DNA of 32,027 nt from Microcaldota archaeon (GTDB lineage Archaea; Micrarchaeota; Micrarchaeia; Anstonellales; Bilamarchaeaceae), in NCBI GenBank assembly GCA_013425455.1, contig JACCLI010000023.1, forward strand, positions 1 through 32,027, written 5' to 3'. Position 1 is the first letter of the stretch. Every line of letters begins with the position of its first letter. Shown one piece after another: positions 7,834 through 14,684 of the stretch. Made by a program: the position numbers and the translations under genes. A model generated the notes under the pieces. That model did not search any database. It had not been told where the DNA came from and worked only from the letters and a program-made list of their open reading frames with translations.

Positions 7834-8817
7834 ATGTCCGCACCTACAGAAGTAAAACCAGGGAAGATTCTCTCCCCCAACGGAGTGATAGTTCCGACGA
7901 GGGAGTTCGCCAGGAAGCTGCTTGAGGGGAAGGCAGTGGATGGCAGGGTAAGCCCGTACGTGAGCCAGGACCATGAAGTACAGGTGGTCAAGGCGGCAAT
8001 AAGGGTCGGCCTTCCGATAGCGCTCTGCGGCTCCCATGGAATGGGAAAGACCACGCTCATCGCGAACATCGCGAAGGGCACGGGCCTCCCGATGGTGACC
8101 GTGATGGGGGACAAGGTAAGGGCGGCGCAGCTCCTCGGCGAGGAACGCGACTTCCCGGACGGGAGCATAGAATGGAAGAGCGGCCTCGTGGACATTGTCG
8201 TGAGGGCCAACTATGGAATACTCTTTATAGATGAGTTCGTGAACATGAGGGCCGACGCTCTCACCTCGATCTCGAACCTCCTTGACGACAGGAAGAAAAT
8301 CGCGCTCAGGGAGACCGGGGAGGAGCTGGACGCCCTGGATGTGGTGCTCGTGGCGGCATTCAACCCGCCGCCCAGCGACATGAGGGTCTCGCTGCCGACC
8401 CCGGCGACCTTCGACAGGTTCGTGATGTGGAAGTGGGGCGTGGCGGACCCGGTCGGGACGCTCCTGAAGATGTACGATGCGATAAAGGCGGGGAACACCA
8501 GCGGGATAAAGGTGGACCGCATGAGCCCGGACGAGGTGCTCGACAAGGAGCCCTACATCGCAAAAAAGCACGGCGCAGCGCTTGGCGAGATCGTGAAGGC
8601 GATAAACTCCGAGGCAACCAGGATAATGCTCACCCCTTACAAAGATTTGGAAGACCCGGTGAGGGCGATAAGAAACGCAATCAGGCTTATTGTGGGCGGC
8701 CTGGAGCCGCGCCTTGCCGCGATGGCCGCGCTCGTCTATCCAATGAACCCGGTCAAGGGGCAGGAGATAGCCGAATTCGAGACCGCGGCTAGCAAGCTCA
8801 TAGACACGAAGATATAG
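7834..8817 (+). CDS. MoxR-type AAA+ ATPase, NorQ/CbbQ-like
   Basis: A 327-residue ATPase with one AAA+ module. Visible motifs: Walker A GSHGMGKTT at residues 66-74 (K72), Walker B ILFIDE at 129-134, sensor-1 asparagine N177 in VAAFNPP, and the TFDRF arginine R195. The run GTGLPMVTVMGD, then LLGE, with WKSGLVDIVVR after it, fits the NorQ/CbbQ/GvpN branch of the MoxR group. Members of that branch work with a VWA partner to activate a metalloenzyme or Rubisco by remodelling it. Here the VWA gene follows 10 bases downstream. The C-terminal 100 residues form the helical lid. The substrate is unknown; no Rubisco or nitric oxide reductase gene is in the window, while HEAT proteins surround it. The family call is firm at MoxR level and less so for the subfamily. 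Confidence 0.88.
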   Translation: MSAPTEVKPGKILSPNGVIVPTREFARKLLEGKAVDGRVSPYVSQDHEVQVVKAAIRVGLPIALCGSHGMGKTTLIANIAKGTGLPMVTVMGDKVRAAQLLGEERDFPDGSIEWKSGLVDIVVRANYGILFIDEFVNMRADALTSISNLLDDRKKIALRETGEELDALDVVLVAAFNPPPSDMRVSLPTPATFDRFVMWKWGVADPVGTLLKMYDAIKAGNTSGIKVDRMSPDEVLDKEPYIAKKHGAALGEIVKAINSEATRIMLTPYKDLEDPVRAIRNAIRLIVGGLEPRLAAMAALVYPMNPVKGQEIAEFETAASKLIDTKI

Positions 8818-8827
8818 GTGCTAAAAT

Positions 8828-11413
8828 ATGGCCGTCGGAACCCTCCGCTCCCCGACGCGGGCAGAGGCCCGCGAAGCCCTTGTGGCCAACCTCAGGGAGA
8901 TGAAGAGGGCCGGCGAGATAAGCGAGAGGACGCTGGAAAACGCGCTGAAGGACATCGCGCAGCTCACCGCGATGGAGCCCACGAAGGAGGACATAAAAAT
9001 CCTAGACAAATTCTACGAATTCGCAGGAAGCAAGAGCAAGATGAGCGGGTTCATAGCGAAGGCGCAGGCATCCTCCCTCCTTTACATCCTGAGGAAAAGA
9101 GGGCCGGAATTCCTGGAATCCTGCGCAAGGGCTTTCGTGATGCTGGAGGGGCATGCGCTGCCCCAGCTCGGGATGCTCAGGCCCAAATCCCTCAAGGAGC
9201 TCTGCCTGTTCAAGGAAGGCGCCGTGGAGGAATACGTGAAATGGGCGCTGGAAAAGTATGAGAAGGAGTGGGGGAAGAACGAGCAGTACCTGTTCAGGGC
9301 CTCCACGTTCGAGGTGGACAGGGAGGAGGTGAAGAAGTACCAGATTTCCGAGAACGCAGTTTTTCTCGTGGATGTGATGGGGAGCCTGACGCAGTTCGCA
9401 AGGATGCTCTTTAGGAGGGAGCTGAATGTGCGCAAATCCAGGGGCTCGGTCTCTTACACCACGGAAGAAAGCTCGGTGAGGCTGTACCTGGTCCCTGTTT
9501 CAGACATTTATGATACAAAGGAGGAGAACGAGAGGCGCTATTACCTGACCACGGGGCACGAGGCATCCCACCAGTGCAGGGGAAGCTTTTTCGTGGACGT
9601 GCTAAAATTGGCCGCGGAAATGGAGAAGAAGGGGGTAAAGATATTGGAGGTGGAGTTCGAGGAGAAAAGCCTGAAGCTGAAGAGCATGAAGGTGCAGGAG
9701 GAGGGGAAGGCGCCATGCACCATTGTGAGGTTCTGCGACCTTTTGACGCTCGCATTCAAAGAGGATGCGAAATTCCTGCACCACCTCTGGAACATCCTCG
9801 AGGACTGCAGGATTGAGTGCTGGATGTATGACGCGGACATAAAGGGGACGATGCGAAGGGGCGCCCAGGAGCTCAAGAGGAAACTTTTCACAAAGATGCA
9901 TGAGGAGGGGGTGGTGAAGGAGAATCTTGAGGGTGCGATTTCGTCCCTCCTTGCATTCGGCTCATTGTGCTCTGCCGCGGACTCAAGGAAGGATGTCATT
10001 TGCGCACTCCGGGGCCAGCCCCATGAAGAGCTTTCGGAGCACGATTCGTTCATATTGGAGGCCGTGGGCAAAATGGCACCGAAGAACCGCGAGCTGCTCT
10101 TTTCGATGATTGATGATTATGAGATTCTTTTTGCGGAGAGGAGAAACGAAAGCACGAAGAGCTACCTTTCCGCCCTGAAATTGTACGACAAGCTGAAGGA
10201 CATGCCTGGCAAGGAGAATATTGGCCCGGACATCCCGTCCGGAGGCACGGACATAGACCCCGAGAACATGATAATCAAGATAGGGGAGAAGGGGGAGGGG
10301 GATGGAGAGGTAGACATAGACGACCTGCCCCCTGAATTGAGGAAAAAAGTGCTTGATGCGATGAAGAAGGCCGGGATTGAACCGAAGGAAGGGAAGAAGC
10401 CCGGAAAAGAAGGCGAGGAAGGCAAGGTTCCGGGGGAAGAAGGGAAGGAGGATGGTGGCGGGAAACCCGGAACGGAAAACCGGAAACCGGAAATCGGGAA
10501 CAGGAACAAGATATACGGGGACTGGAGGGAAAGGGAGCACGGAAAGGATGAATATTCGCTCGTGAAGACCATGGAACTGCCGGAGGGGGCGTGCCATTCC
10601 GACCCGGCGCTCTCACGCATCATTTTCAGGGAGGTGAGGAGGCTCCTCGTTACGGAAGTCAGGCAGGTGGAGGGGCCTTCAGGTGACATGGTGGAAAGGG
10701 ACCTGAAAAGGGAGTGGGTGAGGGATAGGAAGAGGGGGATATGGCGCCCGAGGGACTATTTCATAGAGGAGGAAACCATCAGCACAAGGAGCCTCGCCGT
10801 ATTCGTGCTCGCGGATGCGAGCGGCTCACAGGGCATGCTCATCAACGGAAAGAGGAAGATAGATTACATCAACATGGCGACCCACAGCCTCGCGGAAGGG
10901 CTGCATGGGATACCGGGGCTCTCCTTCGGTTACGGGTACTTCCAGAGCTCGGGGAGGGAGGACACGCGCCTTTACATCGGGAAGGAGCTGGACGGGCCCC
11001 TAAGGTTCGGCTCCGTGGAGCCCGGATTGGCGAACAGGGACGGGGTGGCGATAAGGAGGGCGGGGAAGATACTCCTGAAATCCAACTCCTCGGTGAAGAT
11101 TCTCATACTCGTGACTGACTCGATGCCTGCGGATGACGGCGAATATACCGGAAAGTATGGATGCGAGGACGTGCAGCAGGCGTTCTCGGAACTCAGGAAA
11201 AAGGGGATAATTCCTTTTGCGATAACCGTGAAGCCTGAGGAGGCCTACTGGAAGGGGATTGGCTCCAAATTCGAAACCGTTGAGCAGTACCTGGATTTTC
11301 TTTATGGAAGGAATTACCATCATCTTATCCATTCGGAGAAGGAAGTGTGCGACGCCATTTTCAGGTTCGTGCGCATGACTCTGCCCAGGCTGAGGACGGT
11401 GGAGTACGAATGA
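8828..11413 (+). CDS. NorD/CbbO-like VWA-domain protein with HExxH motif
   Basis: An 861-residue partner of the ATPase. The N-terminal helical region (about 1-455) contains GHEASHQ (H244, E245, H248) and, 77 residues on, NILEDCRIE (E325, D326), a pattern like a zinc-binding HExxH plus downstream acid. A Gly/Lys/Glu-rich linker spans about 475-560. The VWA domain (about 650-855) has an intact MIDAS: DASGS (D663, S665, S667), NRDGVAIR (D738) and VTDS (D764). The NRDGVAIR block is typical of the NorD/CbbO group. Start ATG follows the ATPase stop by 10 bases, with AGGTG at 8816-8820 as ribosome site. The stop overlaps the next HEAT gene as ATGA, so all three are co-translated. In known pairs the VWA protein carries the ATPase to its target; the target here is inferred to involve the HEAT proteins. 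Confidence 0.85.
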   Translation: MAVGTLRSPTRAEAREALVANLREMKRAGEISERTLENALKDIAQLTAMEPTKEDIKILDKFYEFAGSKSKMSGFIAKAQASSLLYILRKRGPEFLESCARAFVMLEGHALPQLGMLRPKSLKELCLFKEGAVEEYVKWALEKYEKEWGKNEQYLFRASTFEVDREEVKKYQISENAVFLVDVMGSLTQFARMLFRRELNVRKSRGSVSYTTEESSVRLYLVPVSDIYDTKEENERRYYLTTGHEASHQCRGSFFVDVLKLAAEMEKKGVKILEVEFEEKSLKLKSMKVQEEGKAPCTIVRFCDLLTLAFKEDAKFLHHLWNILEDCRIECWMYDADIKGTMRRGAQELKRKLFTKMHEEGVVKENLEGAISSLLAFGSLCSAADSRKDVICALRGQPHEELSEHDSFILEAVGKMAPKNRELLFSMIDDYEILFAERRNESTKSYLSALKLYDKLKDMPGKENIGPDIPSGGTDIDPENMIIKIGEKGEGDGEVDIDDLPPELRKKVLDAMKKAGIEPKEGKKPGKEGEEGKVPGEEGKEDGGGKPGTENRKPEIGNRNKIYGDWREREHGKDEYSLVKTMELPEGACHSDPALSRIIFREVRRLLVTEVRQVEGPSGDMVERDLKREWVRDRKRGIWRPRDYFIEEETISTRSLAVFVLADASGSQGMLINGKRKIDYINMATHSLAEGLHGIPGLSFGYGYFQSSGREDTRLYIGKELDGPLRFGSVEPGLANRDGVAIRRAGKILLKSNSSVKILILVTDSMPADDGEYTGKYGCEDVQQAFSELRKKGIIPFAITVKPEEAYWKGIGSKFETVEQYLDFLYGRNYHHLIHSEKEVCDAIFRFVRMTLPRLRTVEYE

Positions 11414-12258
11414 CACTCAAGCTTCTTCTGCCAAACAATCCTGTGCAGGGAAAGGCCCAGCCTCCGGAGCCGCTTGGGGAAAGGAGGGCAGACATCACGC
11501 CGGAGAGATTGAAGCAGATGCTGAAGGAAGGGGCACATAACGATATCATAAGGATGAGGAAGCCGCCAATCACAGTGCTCATCGGAGCGCTTGGGGATGA
11601 AAATGAAGACATTGCCCAGGATGTGAGCAGGCTGCTTTCGGAAATGGTTGAGAGAAAAAAGAAATTCGATTGGAGCGTGCATATCGACAAACTTGCGGAG
11701 GCAATGGGGGGGAATGGCATGGGGCATGTTTATGCGGCAGCCATTGTTGCGAAAATCGCATTCAAGCATCCGGAATATGATTGGAGCCCCGTGGTGCCGC
11801 TTATGATCGAGGATGTGCGGAATGGAGGGGCGGGCGACAGGACGCGCGCAATTAATGCGCTGGGGAACATGGAGGAAGTTTCTGCAGTGCCTGCAATAGT
11901 TGAAGCTCTTGAAAAGGAAATTGGAAGCGGCCCTCTCGGGGCGGCTGTGCGCGTGGAGGCCGTGAAGGCTCTTGCAAAGATTGCGGAAAGGCACCCTGAA
12001 TGCAACTTTGTTGATGCCATCCCTGCAATTCTCGATGCCCTGGTGGATGAAAACCTGGATGTGCGGGGGCACGCGGGTGCGCTGATGAAAAGGATGGCTG
12101 AGCGGCACCCGAAGGAAGTTGCCTCCAAAATAATAGAGTTGGTGAATGGCAGGCTTGGGGACGAACTCAAAGAGGTAAATTCAAGGAATGGGGCGCTTGC
12201 GGCAGTGATAAACAAAATCCTGCTCAAATGCGGAAAGGCGATGGAAGATGCAGCGTGA
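11410..12258 (+). CDS. HEAT-repeat paralogue after the VWA gene (N-terminal motif A)
   Basis: 282 residues. The N-terminus keeps a short motif A (PNNPVQGKAQPPEP). The starter unit is weak (IIRMRKPPITVLI); later units include HPEYDWSPVVPLMIE, EVSAVPAIVEAL and HPECNF. The tail carries HPKEVASKIIELVNG, LGD and CGKAMEDAA. The start overlaps the VWA stop by four bases (ATGA) with GGTGGAG before it, which ties this HEAT protein to the ATPase/VWA pair in one operon. It is the strongest positional evidence that the HEAT family and the MoxR/VWA pair act together. Function otherwise unknown. Confidence 0.85.
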   Translation: MTLKLLLPNNPVQGKAQPPEPLGERRADITPERLKQMLKEGAHNDIIRMRKPPITVLIGALGDENEDIAQDVSRLLSEMVERKKKFDWSVHIDKLAEAMGGNGMGHVYAAAIVAKIAFKHPEYDWSPVVPLMIEDVRNGGAGDRTRAINALGNMEEVSAVPAIVEALEKEIGSGPLGAAVRVEAVKALAKIAERHPECNFVDAIPAILDALVDENLDVRGHAGALMKRMAERHPKEVASKIIELVNGRLGDELKEVNSRNGALAAVINKILLKCGKAMEDAA

Positions 12259-12261
12259 ATT

Positions 12262-13476
12262 GTGCACTCCGGAAGCCCCGAGGGGATTGCGAAGAAGGGG
12301 GTGTTCCGCAGGGCTTGGAATCACCTTACTGATTTTAGCGAGAGCCCTGCGCTCAATGCGATGAGGAGGATGAAGGCGGAAAGGCTTGTGAAGGAAGGCA
12401 GATATGATAAGGCGGTTGGGCTTGGGAAGAATGCGGTTCCCGCACTGGAAAAAGTGCTCTTCGGAAAGGACCCGGAGAAGAGGTTCTTGGCTCTGGATGC
12501 GCTTTTGAAAATCGGCAATCCGGGAATCCCTGCGCTTGGAAAAGCGCTCCATGACGATGTTATTGCAATCAGGGCGCGGGCGGCCACTTCGCTTTATGAT
12601 AATTCAAATTATTTGAGGCTGGAGAGCGTTGGGGACAGGGTCCTCTGCCTGCTTCTTAAGGAGGAGCCGGAAGCTGCAGCGGAGTACGGGGCAGAAGCCA
12701 TTCCCGCATTGGTTGACGCCCTGGATGACAAGCTGGGGTCGGTAACCTCCCAGGCCCTCAAAGCGATGGTTCTTATCTCACAAAAAGGCGTGGAATGCGG
12801 CTGGGAAGGCATTGGGGAGAAGCTAAAGGAGAAGGTTATGAAAAAAGGAGTTGTGCTGCAGGCAGATTTCATCGTGGCGCTCGCTAAGATAAGGGGCCTT
12901 GCGGCCGCGCCATTCCTTGTGGGGCTTCTGGAGAGAAATGACAATCTGGCGCAGGATGCAGCACACCAGCTTATGGATATTGTGAGGAAAGGCCCGGAAG
13001 AAGATTGGAGGTGGGCGATGGGCGCATTCGCCAGGGCGATGATGTGCGGCGGGGATGATGCCCTAAGCATATACATGCGGTCGAACATATCTGGCGCAGT
13101 CTTCGAAATAGTGAAAAGGCACAAGGATTACGATTTTACAGAAGTGGTTCCTGCGCTTGTCCGGGTTCTGGGGGACAACCACCCGAACTTCGGTAACTGG
13201 GCTGGGGACGCACTAGAGGAGATAGGGCTTCCTGTGGTTCCTGCGCTTTTGGAAGGGGTGAAACACGGGGAGGGCCTCATAGGGATGAGGTCCGCCTATG
13301 CGCTTGGGAGGCTTGGGAAAAGGCATCCGCAGGAGGTTGGCAATGCCATTATCAGGCTAATCAATGGCGAGTTCGGGGACAGGCTGGCTGAAATCAATGA
13401 GAGGAATGATGAGATTGCAACCGGGCTGAACGAAGCCCTGCTGGAATGCGGAAAAGCGCTTGAAAATGGCGCATAG
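12262..13476 (+). CDS. HEAT-repeat paralogue with altered start (N-terminal motif B)
   Basis: About 404 residues. It begins directly in motif B (HSGSPEG, FRRAWNHLTD), then the starter (AVGLGKNAVPALE), HEAT units including DRVLCLLLKEE, a central stretch with fewer clear repeats, HKDYDF, and the tail (HPQEVGNAIIRLING, FGD, CGKALENGA). The usual overlapping ATG is still present at 12248, but one base is missing after its first five codons compared with the genes at 2994 and 4895, so that ATG now leads to a short frame. The remaining body is in frame with the upstream gene, just after its TGA. I chose GTG 12262 as start; readthrough of the TGA would fuse the two proteins. A single-base assembly error would also explain it. 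Confidence 0.78.
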   Translation: MHSGSPEGIAKKGVFRRAWNHLTDFSESPALNAMRRMKAERLVKEGRYDKAVGLGKNAVPALEKVLFGKDPEKRFLALDALLKIGNPGIPALGKALHDDVIAIRARAATSLYDNSNYLRLESVGDRVLCLLLKEEPEAAAEYGAEAIPALVDALDDKLGSVTSQALKAMVLISQKGVECGWEGIGEKLKEKVMKKGVVLQADFIVALAKIRGLAAAPFLVGLLERNDNLAQDAAHQLMDIVRKGPEEDWRWAMGAFARAMMCGGDDALSIYMRSNISGAVFEIVKRHKDYDFTEVVPALVRVLGDNHPNFGNWAGDALEEIGLPVVPALLEGVKHGEGLIGMRSAYALGRLGKRHPQEVGNAIIRLINGEFGDRLAEINERNDEIATGLNEALLECGKALENGA

Positions 13477-13481
13477 AAACA

Positions 13482-13489
13482 TTTAAATA
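13482..13489 (+). promoter_or_regulatory. TATA box, leaderless promoter of the gene at 13513
   Basis: TTTAAATA is centred 27-28 bases before the ATG at 13513. A TTACAC hexamer lies at 13495-13500 and no Shine-Dalgarno is present. The whole 36-base gap after the last HEAT gene is taken up by this promoter. Confidence 0.65.
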
Positions 13490-13512
13490 CACTTTTACAC
13501 ACTAATACATAC

Positions 13513-14145
13513 ATGAGCATCTCCCCTGCAACTGAAGAAGTTAGCCCTGCGAAGACGCTTAGGGGATTCCATGTGCCGAGGGAGCTTGTTGAGTCCATAA
13601 GAAGGCAGGAGGAGGCGAGAAATAGGGAGATGAAGGACAGGATAATGGTTGTGCAGAAGTGCCTGGTGGAGAAGCCCGCAGATGAGAAGGGGAAGGCGGA
13701 GCTCAATTCTGCGATAAGGTGGCTGGGCGAGAATGCAGGAATAATGGATGATGCGCAAAAACTGGGCGCATTCTTCCCGATTGCGAGGCTTGCTGAAGAG
13801 GGATGCGGCTGCGTGGACCCGCTGGAGGCGGGGCTGGCGATGGGCGCAATAGCCGGGAAGCTTGATATCCTGAATGCTATTTTTGACATTATGCGGGAAA
13901 ATCTGATCACAAAGATGAAGAGCGTAATGGAACGCGAAATAGTCAGTGGCATGAACGAAATAGGATATTATGTGATGCTCGTTGCCGCGTTGGGGGAGCC
14001 GAAGGCCGTGAGGCTCGTGCTGTTCTGGGGGAAGATGGGCATGGTTTCGGATGCAGCGGATAGGATTGCCTCCGTACGCCCGGAAATGGTGGAAGGCGTA
14101 AGGAAGGATATTGAAGCTGGGGCGAAGGCCTCGTTGCAAAGGTAA
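13513..14145 (+). CDS. Helical protein of unknown function
   Basis: 210 residues, soluble, mostly helical, without a family I recognise. The N-terminus (ATEEVSPAKTLRGFHVPRE) is followed by charged helices. The middle has LAEEGCGCVDPLEAGLAMGAIAGK and the end has GEPKAVRLVLFWGKMGMVSDAADRIA, which are consistent with helix pairs of repeat proteins but do not match the HEAT units of the neighbours, and the VNG-x-x-GD tail is absent. It shares the leaderless TTACAC promoter type of the HEAT cluster, so it may be expressed with it. Start is set by the TATA spacing. Confidence 0.75.
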   Translation: MSISPATEEVSPAKTLRGFHVPRELVESIRRQEEARNREMKDRIMVVQKCLVEKPADEKGKAELNSAIRWLGENAGIMDDAQKLGAFFPIARLAEEGCGCVDPLEAGLAMGAIAGKLDILNAIFDIMRENLITKMKSVMEREIVSGMNEIGYYVMLVAALGEPKAVRLVLFWGKMGMVSDAADRIASVRPEMVEGVRKDIEAGAKASLQR

Positions 14146-14149
14146 TCGC

Positions 14150-14272
14150 ATGGAGGAGCGTATCAGCTATTTTCGCAGGGCGTGCGCCTTCATTTTTAGC
14201 CCAAGGAAGGCGTGGATTAGGCACAAATTGGACAATGCGATCAGGCTTATGGAAAGCCCGGGCTTTCCTTAA
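14150..14272 (+). pseudogene. N-terminal part of a frameshifted gene
   Basis: ATG 14150, four bases after the previous stop and preceded by AAAGGTAAT, opens a 40-residue frame (MEERISYFRRACAFIF, then RKAWIRHKLDNAIRLME) that stops at TAA 14270-14272. A second frame, open from 14221, continues with ERIERDKVVEWLG and runs to 14679. The first frame reads as coding up to its stop and the second reads as coding right after it. A single indel between 14221 and 14269 would join them into one protein of about 175 residues. No slippery heptamer was found that would support programmed frameshifting. Confidence 0.5.
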
Positions 14273-14298
14273 GAGAGAGAATTGAGAGGGACAAGGTC

Positions 14299-14679
14299 GT
14301 GGAATGGCTCGGGAATAACGGGGGGTGGGAAGGGAATTCGCTGCTCAAGAGCTGGGCGATAAGGGGGGAGGCAAGGCTCAGGCCGGACTCGGACATTCTC
14401 GGGAGGGCGATTGCGAGGGGAGGGGAGGACAGCTTCCATCTGCATCTGGTTGCACATGCTTCGGTGGAAAGGGACGCGGATTTCAGCACCAATTACTATT
14501 TTGCGAGGCTCCTTGCGGCGGAATGCAGGGTGCTTGGGGAGGCAGGCCATGAGTTCGAGCCGAGGAAATCCCTCACGCATTTCATATGCTCCGGTGCAGA
14601 GAAGATGGTAAGGTTCATGGAAGAATCAAATGCGAAGCTGGTGAGGGAGTTTGAAAGGGAAAGGAAAGGCATGAAATAG
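14299..14679 (+). CDS. C-terminal part of a frameshifted gene, or independent GTG-start gene
   Basis: 126 residues from GTG 14299, the only ATG/GTG/TTG in this frame before the protein body. The translation is rich in helices and has no family I recognise; notable stretches are NNGGWEGNSLL, HLHLVAHASVERDAD and NYYFARLLAAECRVLG. Codons upstream of the GTG back to 14269 still look coding (RERIERDKV), which suggests the true N-terminus is the frame starting at 14150. If the frameshift is an assembly error the two form one gene; if real, this is a remnant. It ends five bases before the convergent gene on the minus strand. Confidence 0.5.
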   Translation: MEWLGNNGGWEGNSLLKSWAIRGEARLRPDSDILGRAIARGGEDSFHLHLVAHASVERDADFSTNYYFARLLAAECRVLGEAGHEFEPRKSLTHFICSGAEKMVRFMEESNAKLVREFERERKGMK

Positions 14680-14684
14680 CATTC

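Noticed and set aside
7546-8571. 341-codon minus-strand frame opposite the ATPase
   Set aside because: It covers the Walker motifs of the ATPase on the other strand and spans the promoter gap at 7774-7833, with no pattern of its own.
7834-8817. RavA-type or GvpN identity for the ATPase
   Set aside because: GvpN would be with gas vesicle genes and RavA with ViaA; the sequence pattern and the NorD-like partner favour the NorQ/CbbQ branch.
14221-14272. Programmed frameshift joining 14150 and 14679
   Set aside because: No X-XXY-YYZ heptamer or other slippery run lies in the overlap of the two frames, so a mutation or an assembly error is more likely.
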